A stretch of DNA of 64,000 nucleotides. It comes from an uncultured Pseudomonadales bacterium (GTDB lineage Bacteria > Pseudomonadota > Gammaproteobacteria > Pseudomonadales > Azotimanducaceae). A program made the translations under genes and the position numbers. The stretch covers positions 2,721,617 to 2,785,616 of the forward strand of contig OX638346.1 of the NCBI GenBank assembly GCA_951813515.1, written 5' to 3'. The notes under the pieces were generated by a model that saw only the letters and a program-made list of their open reading frames with translations, made no database searches and was not told the DNA's origin. Of this stretch, positions 17,465-26,339 are shown piece by piece (the first letter of the stretch is position 1; each line of letters starts with the position of its first letter).

Positions 17465-17690
17465 GGGTGAAAGTGTGGTCGGTCCTCGAGTTGTGGACGA
17501 GAGGAAATTTCGCCACTTCCTGTGCGACATGCGGCAACCTGGATGGACGCGTCAACGCCGGTCGTGCGTGGAAATCTCCACCGCCGTGTGGGACGGGAAG
17601 TCCGTGTGTCTCAGTTCTCGTCATCACTTATTCCATGGAAGGCCGATCCGACGCCCGAGAAGCCGACGATCGGTCGGGCCTGCGCTTGGC

Positions 17691-18446
17691 TCAGCCCCGG
17701 GGGCCGTGGATGTCGTAGGGGAATCGCGCGGGGTTCGCTCCATGGGACTCGGCAAGGTTCCTCATCCACTGCCCGTCGTCATCGACTCGAACGTCGTAGG
17801 CCGCGTCCTGGTTCTGCGAGAGCCCTGTCAGATAGCGCAAGGCACTCACGGATGGTGGACTGCCCGCGAAGAGAAGCATGGCCGATGCGACGAGGAAGTG
17901 TCGTTCGTCGACGCAATCGCCGTGCAATCCGGCTTCGGCCCTTGCCAACTCCAGCAGTTCGCCGGTGTAGATCTCGTCCACCGACTCGAGGAGGCACTCG
18001 GCAACCGGATCGTCGCTGCGCCGCGCGACCCGCGCCCGTTCACCCCTGGCCAGCCACGCCCCGTGGCGGTCGGGTCCAAGGGCGTGCATGGCGTTCACGC
18101 CCAGGATCTCGACGACGTCCTCACGCAACACCGGCACGTCGAGCCCCAGCGTTGCGAGCCAGTCCAACACGGGCGGCCCGAGGCTCAGGTAGGCGAGTTC
18201 CATGTGAAAGTGGTCACAGTGGGTGTCGCCGCGGTTCCGTGCCTCCGCCTCCGCCTTTGCCAGGAACGAGATGAGCCACTGGTGTTCAAGGACCCAATCC
18301 GGCCAGAGGCCTGGTTGCAGTTCGATCGTTGCGTTGGTCATTTTGTTGCCCTCGGTATGGACGTACCGACGAGCCGACGAATAGGACTCACCCGTCTTGC
18401 GCATGCGTGCGCGGACTATGCGTTTGAGGGAATTGCGTGCGGTCAT
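17691..18446 (-). CDS. Protein of unknown function, possible tandem Clp-N-like repeats
   Basis: A 251-residue soluble protein that I do not recognise with certainty. It opens with a basic LKRIVRARMRKTGESYSSAR segment, seen in several small actinobacterial and proteobacterial proteins. Two helical blocks (about residues 60-110 and 160-215) have the HFHMELAYLSLG...LDWLATLGLDV pattern that loosely resembles the Clp protease N-domain repeat; this is a weak resemblance. ATG at 18446 is preferred over a TTG four codons upstream because GGTGGA precedes it. It lies between RAYT element 1 and the fucosidase, in the accessory segment. Confidence 0.6.
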   Translation of the reverse strand: MTARNSLKRIVRARMRKTGESYSSARRYVHTEGNKMTNATIELQPGLWPDWVLEHQWLISFLAKAEAEARNRGDTHCDHFHMELAYLSLGPPVLDWLATLGLDVPVLREDVVEILGVNAMHALGPDRHGAWLARGERARVARRSDDPVAECLLESVDEIYTGELLELARAEAGLHGDCVDERHFLVASAMLLFAGSPPSVSALRYLTGLSQNQDAAYDVRVDDDGQWMRNLAESHGANPARFPYDIHGPRG

Positions 18447-18535
18447 CGGTCCACCCAATCAACCCCGGTCATGGCTCCCCCAGCGAGCCCGCCCAGGGCG
18501 GGTCGACGATGACGCTTCGAGGACACACGCCCCCT

Positions 18536-18569
18536 TGACCTCCTTGGGTCAGCCTTGCTGGGGAAGGCT
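18536..18569 (-). terminator. Tandem hairpins after the fucosidase gene
   Basis: Two adjacent small inverted repeats, TGACC/GGTCA (18536-18551) and AGCCTT/AAGGCT (18551-18569), lie about 80 bp downstream of the fucosidase stop. No T tract is seen. Weak evidence for transcript-end structure. Confidence 0.3.
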
Positions 18570-18649
18570 GGATGAGGTCAGGCGCGAAGCACGCTCGGTT
18601 CGAGCCCTAACACGCGACCCGCCGGACCGATACAGTTCAAGGAATTTGC

Positions 18650-20095
18650 TCAAAAAGGGCTTTGTCTCTCGATCTTGTAGACGTAGGCCAAGTCGCAGGG
18701 CTTGTCCTTCGGTCTTTGGATCTCGAGTCCGTCGTCGGTGAGGCACCACCCCAGGGGTTGGCCGTACCCCAACATGGAGACGGACCTGATCTCACCTTCA
18801 TTCAGCCCCCGCATCGACTTGATCGTAGAGGTTTCCTCGGGCCAGCCGAGACAGGTTGCGTAGATGCAGTTGTTCGTGCAGGTGAAACGATAGTCTTGCG
18901 CGGTGTACTCCACCTCGTGTCGTTCGCTGAACATGCCGGCGTCGGTCATCTCGGTGGGACCTTCGCCGTATGTGACCCAGGGCGTGGTGCCGTAGATTGC
19001 CTCACCGTTGATCCCCAACCACTCGCCCATCGCGACGAGTCGTTCCCTGGCTTCCTCGGGAATGCTGCCGTCGGCCTTCGGCCCGATATTCAGGAGCAGA
19101 TAGCCGTTCTTGCTGACGTTGTCCACGAGGTTGTGGATCAGCGCGCTGGTGTTCTTGAAGCCCGCATCCGACACAAAAGACCAAGCGCCCTGGTCGTCGA
19201 TCGAGGTGTCCGTAATCCAGTCGTAGTAGGTGAGCTTGTCCATGCGACCGAGTTCGTAGTCGACAAGGGCAACGCCCGGAACAACATCATGGGTCTTGTA
19301 GGTCACGGCGAGTTCCCTGCCCCATTCCTGCTCCTTGTTGTAGTAGTCGGCCAGCATCTTCTTCTTGTATTCCTCCTGCACGAACCTCAATCCGAAATCG
19401 AACCACATCAGGTCCGGCCGATACACTTCGACGACCTCATCGATCTTGGCGCGCCAGAATTCGTGGAACTTTCCGTCCGGGCGATCCTGTAGCAGCCAAT
19501 CGCTCCCGCGGTCTCCCGCGTCGTCGCCAAATCCATCGAGGTTGTGCAGGGGACCATAGAGTCCGGAAAATTCCGGTTTGGAGACATCGCAGTCATTTCG
19601 CCAGTGCGGATAGAACCACCATTGTTCGAAGTGATGGAATGCCGTCATAAAACGCATGCCCTGACCGCGATACGCTCTCTCCAGTTCGCCGACAATATCC
19701 CGCTTGGGACCCATTCTCGCTGCGTTCCACTCGTTTACCTTGCTGTCCCAGAGCGAAAACCCATCATGGTGTTCGGCGACCGGTCCGGCGAACTTGGCAC
19801 CGGCCGACTTGAACAATTCCGCCCATTCGTCGGCATCGAACTTCTCGCCGGTGAACAGGGGAATGAAATCCTTGTAGCCGAACGCCGACGCGGTTCCGAA
19901 CGTCCTTTCGTGGTGGTCGTGCTGCGAATTTCCGGGACGGTACATGTTGTGGGGATACCAGGAACCATTCGGTCCGCAGGCGGGGACGCTATAGGGACCC
20001 CAATGGGTATAGATTCCGAACTTCGACTCGCGCAGCCATTGCGGCGTTCTGTGGTTTCGCAGTGATTGCCACGTGGGTTCGTATTGTGTGTTCAT
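18650..20095 (-). CDS. Alpha-L-fucosidase, GH29
   Basis: A 481-residue glycoside hydrolase of family GH29. The N-terminal catalytic barrel begins WLRESKFGIYTHWGPYSVPA; AEHHDGFSLWDSKVNEWNA near residue 108 and the nucleophile motif YRPDLMWFDFGLRF (Asp at about 233) are the family hallmarks, and LLLNIGPKADGSIPEEARER closes the domain. It releases terminal L-fucose. No signal peptide is visible, so it probably acts on imported oligosaccharides. ATG at 20095 follows AGGGGA. Together with the sulfatase at 41 kb it suggests use of sulfated fucose-containing glycans, but no shared operon exists. Confidence 0.92.
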   Translation of the reverse strand: MNTQYEPTWQSLRNHRTPQWLRESKFGIYTHWGPYSVPACGPNGSWYPHNMYRPGNSQHDHHERTFGTASAFGYKDFIPLFTGEKFDADEWAELFKSAGAKFAGPVAEHHDGFSLWDSKVNEWNAARMGPKRDIVGELERAYRGQGMRFMTAFHHFEQWWFYPHWRNDCDVSKPEFSGLYGPLHNLDGFGDDAGDRGSDWLLQDRPDGKFHEFWRAKIDEVVEVYRPDLMWFDFGLRFVQEEYKKKMLADYYNKEQEWGRELAVTYKTHDVVPGVALVDYELGRMDKLTYYDWITDTSIDDQGAWSFVSDAGFKNTSALIHNLVDNVSKNGYLLLNIGPKADGSIPEEARERLVAMGEWLGINGEAIYGTTPWVTYGEGPTEMTDAGMFSERHEVEYTAQDYRFTCTNNCIYATCLGWPEETSTIKSMRGLNEGEIRSVSMLGYGQPLGWCLTDDGLEIQRPKDKPCDLAYVYKIERQSPF

Positions 20096-20119
20096 GCTAT
20101 TCCCCTGTGTGAGACGCCG

Positions 20120-20200
20120 GCTAGCGCCACAGTATCCGCCGACCTAGCGGTCGACGGATACTGCCCCAACCCAAGCCGCCTGAACACCCAGTCGGATTCC
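20120..20200. repeat. Diverged copy of the 110-bp repeat family with long hairpin
   Basis: GCTAGCGCCA at 20120 and CCCAACCCAAGCC near 20165 match the ends of the 11746-12190 units, while the middle is replaced by a different strong hairpin (20130-20163: CAGTATCCG, CGACC, loop TAGC, GGTCG, CGGATACTG). Conservation of ends with exchange of the hairpin core is noteworthy. Confidence 0.7.
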
Positions 20201-20201
20201 T

Positions 20202-20471
20202 GACTCATTAGGACTGGGACACACGAGATTTGGTCGCATGGAGCGTTGGACACTTTCGCTCTGAACTTTTGGCGGATGCACACATTGGAACGTGAACGGG
20301 TGGAACGTGAACGGGATGGAACATGAACGGGACACACGCCTTTTTGGTCTCACGGTGGAACCGCAGTTTTCGCGCGAGACGTTAAGCGGATGCTCACACC
20401 CGTTGCGGGCAAGATCTCCGCCGCCGCGTGGGACGCAAATGCCGTGTGTCCCAGTCCTGAATGAATGAGTC
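20202..20471. mobile_element. Non-autonomous 270-bp element with RAYT-type ends
   Basis: The left end GACTCATTAGGACTGGGACA is mirrored by CGTGTGTCCCAGTCCT (20443-20458) and AATGAGTC (20464-20471); the right arm has about 5 extra bases between the two blocks. The first 84 bp match the left end of RAYT element 1 with about two mismatches. No gene lies inside; the interior contains several AACGTGAACGGG repeats. The right end abuts the halogenase stop codon (20472). It behaves like a MITE derived from the transposase element. Confidence 0.75.
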
Positions 20472-22031
20472 CTATATTGAGGGCTGATCCGTCCCCACGA
20501 CTTCGAGCAGGCCGTCGGCGATCAGCAGATGGGCGGCGGCCAGTACGGATTCGGCGACTCGTGCGGGATCGACCTCGTTGGCGCTGGCGATGCGTTCGGA
20601 GATCGCGCGCAGGGTTTCGCTATCGGCGTAATGCGCGAGGCTCGCGACGAGCCCGCTGACGGGTAGCTCGTCGCGGCCGGGGCCGTCGATGACGTAGCCC
20701 GGCTCGAAACGTCCGTCGCCCAGGACCATGTCCCGCCGCACGGCGACTCCGAAAGCCCGCCGAACGCGGGTCGTCGCCGAAGGGCGCATGTGCCGGGCGC
20801 GGCGGGCGGCGGTCTCGGTGTCCAGCGCGCGGAGGAACGCACCAGGCAGCACGCCATGGCTGAGCACGGAGCGCTCGTAGCCGGCGGCATTCTGTCCGGA
20901 CACGGCGCGGACAAAGGCGGCGCGCGGTACATCGCCTACCGATCCGGCGATCCGCCGCGCCTCCCAGAAATACGAGTCGGTGGTCCGGTTCGATGCGTAG
21001 AATAGCCTCGCCAGTTCTCGGAAGTGCGCGTACTGGTTCCTGTAGAGACGTTCATAGGCGGCGCCCGCCGCGGCGCGCAGGTGGGGCGTCGATAGCGCTG
21101 TGGCGACGTAGGCGGCCGCGAGATGCGCACCGGTCACTGCGAGATGTACGCCTGTGGAGAACAGGGGGTCGATGAAGCACGCGGCGTCGCCGACCAGGAC
21201 GAAGTCGTCGCCAGCCATGGATCCGGCGCTGTAAGACCAGTCGCGCACGGCCGTCGGACCCTGCCGTAGCGCCGCGCCTCCGAGCAGGTCGTGTGTCCGT
21301 TTGCTCGCAGCGATCTGCCCGGAGAAGAATGGTTCCAGCCCGAGACGCCGGATTTCCCCGGCCCCGTAGTTGCGATCCACAACCGCGCCGACGCTGGACA
21401 CCCCGCCCGCCAGCGGAATCTTCCACAGCCAGCCGTGCGCCGTCGCTTCGATGAATATGTTCCCGTCGTCCGGCGGGTCGAGATGCTGTCCGCCGTCGAA
21501 ATAGCCGTAGACGGCGAGATTGCGGAAGGCGCTGTCCCATTTCCGCAAGCCCCGAGCGGTCGCGACGAGCGCTCGCTGGCCGGACGCATCGACGACCATG
21601 GCGGCTTCCGCGCGCCCGCCGCCCGCGAGCGTTACCGAGCCCGAGTCCACCGAGACCACTGCCTCCCCGAAGTGCACGGCGCACCCGCAGTCCGCCGCGT
21701 GGTCCAGCAGTATCTGGTCGAACCGGGGCCGCCAGACCTGGTAGGCGTGCGGAAACCGCCTGTTGGTCTCCTTGAAGTACCAGCTCCAGGGCTCCGCTTC
21801 CCTGCCCCAGGACATCGTGGCGCCCCACTTCCTGATGAAACCCGCGGCTTCCACCTCCGGTAGCACGCCGATGTCATCCAGCACCGCCAGCGTCGCGGGC
21901 AAAAGGGACTCGCCGACGTGCGCGCGGGGGAATGTCTCGGCCTCAAAGAGAGCGACGTCGAAACCCTGTCGAGCGAGGAGGGCGGCGGTGACGCTTCCCG
22001 CCGGGCCGCCGCCTACGACGATGACGTCAAT
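20472..22031 (-). CDS. Flavin-dependent halogenase family protein, ATT start
   Basis: A 519-residue FAD-dependent monooxygenase of the tryptophan-halogenase-like group. The N-terminal FAD motif VIVVGGGPAGSVTAALLARQ and the halogenase signature WLWKIP (WxWxIP) are both present, as is DDFVLVGDAACFIDPLFSTG. The FAD motif is complete only if translation starts at ATT (22031), which overlaps the TGA of the upstream monooxygenase (ATTGA); no ATG, GTG or TTG is in frame before it. Starting at the next TTG (21902) would delete the FAD fold. Likely coupled translation with the monooxygenase. The substrate is unknown, and some relatives are hydroxylases rather than halogenases. Confidence 0.8.
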   Translation of the reverse strand: MDVIVVGGGPAGSVTAALLARQGFDVALFEAETFPRAHVGESLLPATLAVLDDIGVLPEVEAAGFIRKWGATMSWGREAEPWSWYFKETNRRFPHAYQVWRPRFDQILLDHAADCGCAVHFGEAVVSVDSGSVTLAGGGRAEAAMVVDASGQRALVATARGLRKWDSAFRNLAVYGYFDGGQHLDPPDDGNIFIEATAHGWLWKIPLAGGVSSVGAVVDRNYGAGEIRRLGLEPFFSGQIAASKRTHDLLGGAALRQGPTAVRDWSYSAGSMAGDDFVLVGDAACFIDPLFSTGVHLAVTGAHLAAAYVATALSTPHLRAAAGAAYERLYRNQYAHFRELARLFYASNRTTDSYFWEARRIAGSVGDVPRAAFVRAVSGQNAAGYERSVLSHGVLPGAFLRALDTETAARRARHMRPSATTRVRRAFGVAVRRDMVLGDGRFEPGYVIDGPGRDELPVSGLVASLAHYADSETLRAISERIASANEVDPARVAESVLAAAHLLIADGLLEVVGTDQPSI

Positions 22032-23355
22032 CGGCTGCGGCCTGCTCGGCGGCCCCCGTGTCCGACTGGTCGACGGTCTCGTTGGTCGCGGGATCCGTTT
22101 CGAACGGTCCTTTGAGATCGAGTTCCTTGCTGATCTCGCGCACCGCGGGTATGACCTCTTCCCCCATGAGCCGCAGCGAGCGCATGCTGTCCTCGTGAGA
22201 CATGGCGCCGTCGCCGTCCCAGAAAAAGATGGTGCCGGGCCGCAGGGTCTCGAGCACGTGGCGCACCCGCTTGATGACCGACTTCGGCGTGCCCGAAATG
22301 ATGCTGTATTTCTTCGTCAGGTCGGCGTAGGGATCCTTCGGCGGGGCAGGGATGGTTGTCTCCTCGCCGCGCGCCCGCTGTTGTGCGATGAACTGCTCCG
22401 CCCGGCCCCTGGACCTGGCTGCGGCGAAACTCGTGAGCGTCGGCAGCAGGTTGTTGCGCTGGGTCAGCCCCGGCAGGTTCTGGATGAACGGCCGGACGAT
22501 GCCCTGGTTACCTTCGAGAAATGGGTTGCTCGGCCCCTGCACGTACTTTCTTCCGGCTTCGTCCGCCAGCGCCTCGGTCTCGTCGACGTGCACCTTGAAC
22601 AGGTATCCCCGGTGCTGGGTCCCGGCCTCGTAGCCATTTTCTTTGGCCACCTCGTCGTAGTAGCCGTAGGACTCCTTGGTTGGCCCGAGTTCCGTCGCCA
22701 GCATGACGTACGGATACCGGTGTTTCGCCGCCCAGGCGACCGTGTTGCGGCTCATGACCCCAGGGATCCAGATCTGCGGGTGCGGCGACTGGTAGGGCCG
22801 CGACCAGGGGTTGACGTAGCGGTAGTGATAGTGCTCGCCTTCCCAGCGGAACGGCCCGTCCCGGGTCCACGCCGCGATGATGAAGTCGTGCGCCTCCTGG
22901 AACCGGTCCCAGTTGTACGGCGGCACGGCGTTGTGCGCGACGCTCTCCCGGCCGGTTCCCCGCACCCAGCCCGTCACCAGGCGGCCGCGAGAGATCATGT
23001 CGATGGTCGAGAGGTCTTCCGCCAGCCACAGCGGGTCGTCCCAGATCGGCAGGATGTTGCCGAGCAGCACGATCTTCGCGCGCTTGGTGATGCGCGCGAG
23101 GATGGCGGCTTCGAGGTTCACCACCTGCCCCATGCAGAACGGCGTCGAGTGGTGTTCGTTCAGCATCAGGCCGTCGAACCCCATTTCCTCCGCGTACAGT
23201 TTCTCGTCGAGGTACCGGTTGTAGAGGTCGGAGCCGAGCCTGGGGTCGTAGGAGCCGTTGGACATGCCGAGGTCCATGACCGCCCTGCCGGTGTTGCCGA
23301 AGTAGCCGGAGTTGGGATCCTGGTAGGGACGCTCCGTGAAGTAGCCGATGAACAT
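22027..23355 (-). CDS. Luciferase-like (LLM class) flavin-dependent monooxygenase
   Basis: A 442-residue TIM-barrel monooxygenase using FMN or F420. The typical opening MFIGYFTERPYQDP, the GFDGLMLNEHHSTPFCMG segment, ISRGRLVTGWVRGTGRESVA and HPQIWIPGVMSRNTVAWAAK match long bacterial-luciferase-like proteins. The C-terminal tail after residue 420 is acidic and low in complexity. ATG at 23355. Its stop overlaps the start of the halogenase-like gene. With the alpha/beta hydrolase 207 bp upstream it forms a small oxidative cluster read right to left; the substrate is unknown. Confidence 0.88.
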   Translation of the reverse strand: MFIGYFTERPYQDPNSGYFGNTGRAVMDLGMSNGSYDPRLGSDLYNRYLDEKLYAEEMGFDGLMLNEHHSTPFCMGQVVNLEAAILARITKRAKIVLLGNILPIWDDPLWLAEDLSTIDMISRGRLVTGWVRGTGRESVAHNAVPPYNWDRFQEAHDFIIAAWTRDGPFRWEGEHYHYRYVNPWSRPYQSPHPQIWIPGVMSRNTVAWAAKHRYPYVMLATELGPTKESYGYYDEVAKENGYEAGTQHRGYLFKVHVDETEALADEAGRKYVQGPSNPFLEGNQGIVRPFIQNLPGLTQRNNLLPTLTSFAAARSRGRAEQFIAQQRARGEETTIPAPPKDPYADLTKKYSIISGTPKSVIKRVRHVLETLRPGTIFFWDGDGAMSHEDSMRSLRLMGEEVIPAVREISKELDLKGPFETDPATNETVDQSDTGAAEQAAAD

Positions 23356-23487
23356 GTCTGAACTTATTGAACGGCGCCGCGACCGATGGCGCCAATACTA
23401 TCAGCAGATTTCCGCGAGGGTCGGGACGCCGGGGATGGATGACGGCGAGGCTAGGGGGCCGCGCCGCAGAACGGCACGCAGTGCCGA

Positions 23488-23567
23488 TAAGAGCGTAGGA
23501 TCGTAGGTGGGCTTGGGCGCATATGAAACACGGCGCCCGTCAGGGCGACGGGTTTTGTGGCGCTAGC
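23488..23567. repeat. Diverged copy of the 110-bp repeat family (inverted)
   Basis: On the minus strand it reads GCTAGCGCCAC, a hairpin CCCGTC-GCCCT-GACGGG, then GCGCCCAAGCCCACCTACG, matching the ends of the 11746-12190 units. The GCTAGC end overlaps the alpha/beta hydrolase stop codon (23563-23565), so the repeat may have supplied that stop. Confidence 0.65.
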
Positions 23568-24351
23568 CTCCCGCCCCGTCGACGTGGCTGGAGATCAGGT
23601 CCGCGACCCGGTCCGGTTCTTCGATCTCGACCACGTGACCCGCATCCTCGACCATCTCGACCGTGGCGTTGGGCAGGCTTGCCGCGTACAGCCCAGCGCA
23701 CTCGACCGGCACGATCTTGTCGCGCCCGCCCCAGACGATGAGCGTCGGCGTGGTCACGTCGCCGAGCAGTGGCTGAAGACGGCGGCTGAACATGTACGGC
23801 TTCCAGGTCACGCGTGCGGTCATCTCCCTCGACATGTCCCACAGTTCCCGCACATCGTTGCCGGGTTCTTCGCCGACCCAGGCGACATAGCTCTCCCGGT
23901 CGCGAAAGCTCCCCTCGATGTAGTCCCGGTGCGACGCCATCATCTGGTCGAAGATCTCGCCGTTCTCCGGTTTGAGGCCCGCGGCGCCGATCAGCACCAG
24001 CGCGCGTAGCCGGCGGGGCTGCATGGCGGCGAGTTCGGCCGCCACGTAACCGCCGAACCCCGTGCCCACAAGTGCCGCCGGACCGATTTCCAGCGCGTCG
24101 AGAACGTGGCTGCAGAGAATCGCGATGTCGCGCGGCTCGCGGGCCCATGCCGGGCGCACCGAACCGCCCCAGCCCGGCATATCCGGCACGATCACCCGAT
24201 GCCGTTGCGCCAGCGCCGCATGCACCGGCAGCCAGCCCGGGCTGCCCCAGGAATGGTGCAGCAGCACGATGTCGCTGCCGCTGCCGCCCTCCAGTAGGTG
24301 GACCTTGCCGCTGGCGAGCTCGATGTCGCGTTCCTGGTATGCGTCGCTCAA
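23563..24351 (-). CDS. Alpha/beta hydrolase fold protein lacking the Ser nucleophile
   Basis: A 262-residue alpha/beta hydrolase-fold protein. DIVLLHHSWGSPGWLPVHAA supplies the oxyanion region, WGGRDKIVPVE the acid and EDAGHVVEIEEPD the histidine. At the nucleophile elbow the usual G-x-S-x-G is VGTGFGGYVAAEL, with Gly where Ser is expected, so ordinary esterase chemistry is doubtful; it may be a binding protein or use another mechanism. The start is taken as TTG at 24351 because GGGGAG lies seven bases upstream; a TTG at 24366 lacks a site. It is divergent from the fumarase gene. Confidence 0.75.
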   Translation of the reverse strand: MSDAYQERDIELASGKVHLLEGGSGSDIVLLHHSWGSPGWLPVHAALAQRHRVIVPDMPGWGGSVRPAWAREPRDIAILCSHVLDALEIGPAALVGTGFGGYVAAELAAMQPRRLRALVLIGAAGLKPENGEIFDQMMASHRDYIEGSFRDRESYVAWVGEEPGNDVRELWDMSREMTARVTWKPYMFSRRLQPLLGDVTTPTLIVWGGRDKIVPVECAGLYAASLPNATVEMVEDAGHVVEIEEPDRVADLISSHVDGAGG

Positions 24352-24457
24352 CTTTCGGCTCCCCAAGTGTTCGCATAAGTGTAACGCGCAAGTGGACGTT
24401 GGAAACGATTCGAAATCAGGGGCAATATGGTCCGACAGTCGGCAAAGCGAACGAACG

Positions 24458-25978
24458 ATGACGGTAATTCACGCATGCGATCTGACCAGGAGCGTTGCGG
24501 ACGCGCTGCAGTACGTCTCCTACTACCATCCGCCAGATTTCATCCGCGCCATGGTCGCCGCCTACGAGCGAGAAGAGAACCCCGCCGCTAAGGGCGCGTT
24601 ACGCCAGGTGCTGGTCAACTCCCGCATGTGCGCCCTCGGCAAGCGCCCGATCTGCCAGGACACGGGCATCGTCAATGTCTTTCTGGACGTGGGCATGGAT
24701 GTCGCCTGGGAGGGTGGCGCGAGCGTCGATGACATGGTCAACGAGGGCGTCCGGCGCGCCTATCTCGATGCCGACAACATCCTGCGTCCCTCCATCGTCG
24801 GCGACCCCGACGCCGATCGCGCTAATACCCGCGACAACACGCCCGCGGTGATCCACTACCGCATCGTCCCTGGGGACAAGCTAACGGTGGAGGTCGCGGC
24901 CAAGGGCGGCGGCAGCGAAGCGAAAGCCATGTTCGCGATGCTGAATCCGTCCGACTCCGTCGTCGACTGGGTGCTCGACGTGGTCCCGAGAATGGGTGCC
25001 GGGTGGTGCCCGCCGGGGCTGCTCGGGGTCGGCATCGGCGGCACGCCGGAGAAAGCGATGCTGCTCGCCAAGGAGGCTTTGATGCAGCCCGTCGACATTC
25101 ACGATCTCATCGCGCGCGGTCCGTCCAACCGCGCGGAAGCACTGCGTCTCGAGCTTTATGAGAAGGTCAATGCGCTCGGCATAGGTGCGCAGGGCCTGGG
25201 CGGGCTGACCACGGTGCTCGACGTCAAGGTGGCCGACCATCCCACCCACGGCGCCAATAAGCCGGTCGCGGTGATACCGAACTGCACCGCGACGCGCCAC
25301 GTCCGCTTCGTGCTGGACGGCACGGGGCCGGCGGAGTTCGCGCCTCCTGATCTCGACGACTGGCCGGACATCGCCCTGGATTCCGCCGGCGACGCGCGCC
25401 GCGTCGATCTCGACTCTACGACCAGGGCGGATATCGCGACCTGGCGCGCGGGCGAAACGCTGCTGCTGTCGGGCAAGCTCCTGACCGGTCGTGATGCGGC
25501 GCACAAGCGGCTCGCGGACATGATCGAGTCGGGCGAGCAACTGCCTGTCGACTTCACGAATCGGTTCATCTACTACGTTGGGCCGGTGGATCCCGTGCGC
25601 GACGAGGTCGTGGGACCTGCGGGTCCCACCACGGCCACGCGGATGGACAAGTTCACGCGGGTCATGCTCGAGCGAACGGGCATGATCGGGATGATCGGCA
25701 AGGCGGAACGCGGCCCGGTGGGAATCGAAGCGATCCGGGATCACGGTGCCGTATCGCTCATCGCCGTGGGCGGGGCCGCCTACCTAGTGTCGAAAGCCAT
25801 CACGAAGTCGACGCTGCTCGCGTTCGAGGACCTCGGCATGGAGGCCATCTACGAGTTCAAGGTGCGCGACATGCCCGTCACGGTGTCGGTGGATGCGTGG
25901 GGAGAATCCGTGCACATTCAGGGTCCGCGCCTCTGGCGCGCGAAGATCGCGGACCGGATCGCCGTGGTCAACACGTAG
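24458..25978 (+). CDS. Class I fumarate hydratase ([4Fe-4S])
   Basis: A 506-residue iron-sulfur fumarase interconverting fumarate and malate in the citric acid cycle. Cluster cysteines are in RPICQDTGIVNVFL, MGAGWCPPGLLGVGIGG and VIPNCTATRHVRFVL. The N-terminal alpha and C-terminal beta domains are fused, as in FumA/FumB; the beta domain contains LLLSGKLLTGRDAAHKRLAD and GPTTATRMDKFT. ATG at 24458 starts the recognisable domain; the ribosome-binding site is weak. It is oxygen-sensitive in known homologues. Confidence 0.92.
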   Translation: MTVIHACDLTRSVADALQYVSYYHPPDFIRAMVAAYEREENPAAKGALRQVLVNSRMCALGKRPICQDTGIVNVFLDVGMDVAWEGGASVDDMVNEGVRRAYLDADNILRPSIVGDPDADRANTRDNTPAVIHYRIVPGDKLTVEVAAKGGGSEAKAMFAMLNPSDSVVDWVLDVVPRMGAGWCPPGLLGVGIGGTPEKAMLLAKEALMQPVDIHDLIARGPSNRAEALRLELYEKVNALGIGAQGLGGLTTVLDVKVADHPTHGANKPVAVIPNCTATRHVRFVLDGTGPAEFAPPDLDDWPDIALDSAGDARRVDLDSTTRADIATWRAGETLLLSGKLLTGRDAAHKRLADMIESGEQLPVDFTNRFIYYVGPVDPVRDEVVGPAGPTTATRMDKFTRVMLERTGMIGMIGKAERGPVGIEAIRDHGAVSLIAVGGAAYLVSKAITKSTLLAFEDLGMEAIYEFKVRDMPVTVSVDAWGESVHIQGPRLWRAKIADRIAVVNT

Positions 25979-26339
25979 CGATCAGGAGCGGCCGGGAAAG
26001 GACTGCGCCAGGAAACCAGCCATGAGGTTGGTTAGGACTGGGATGGTTAGGACTGGGATGATGGTTAGGACTGGGACACACGAGTTCTTGATCGCACGGA
26101 TTGGCGGAGATTTCGCAGGGGGTTTGCGGTGGGACGCCCACGCGGGCGGTAGCGGATAACGCATCCGGTCCGGGTCAGCGCGGGATCGCTTGAGTGTGCT
26201 CTGGGCTATTGGGGAGGAGATTGCGGGTGGGGAGCGGCCGAGAACGGCGCACGCAGGCGGACGGCGAGGCTGCTGGGGCGGTGGTTCAGGAGGGGAGCTG
26301 GTTTTGTCGCCTCCGGATACGCGGGAGAGCGCCTGAACC

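Larger units (their letters stand above)
16246..17618. mobile_element. RAYT element 1 with GGGACACAC end repeats
   Basis: The transposase gene at 17464-16538 is bracketed by GACTCATTAGGACTGGGAC at 16246 and, inverted, CCGTGTGTCTCAGTTCT at 17602-17618. The left 84 bp (16246-16329) are almost identical to 20202-20285, an element without a gene. Extra GGACTGGGACACA copies precede it (16190-16245). This is an inferred unit; REP-associated transposases are normally single genes flanked by palindromic repeats, which fits. Positions 16330-16509 show nothing else. Confidence 0.65.

Noticed and set aside
18590..18625. tRNA T-arm-like GGTTCGAGCCC
   Set aside because: No acceptor, anticodon or D stems can be paired around it.
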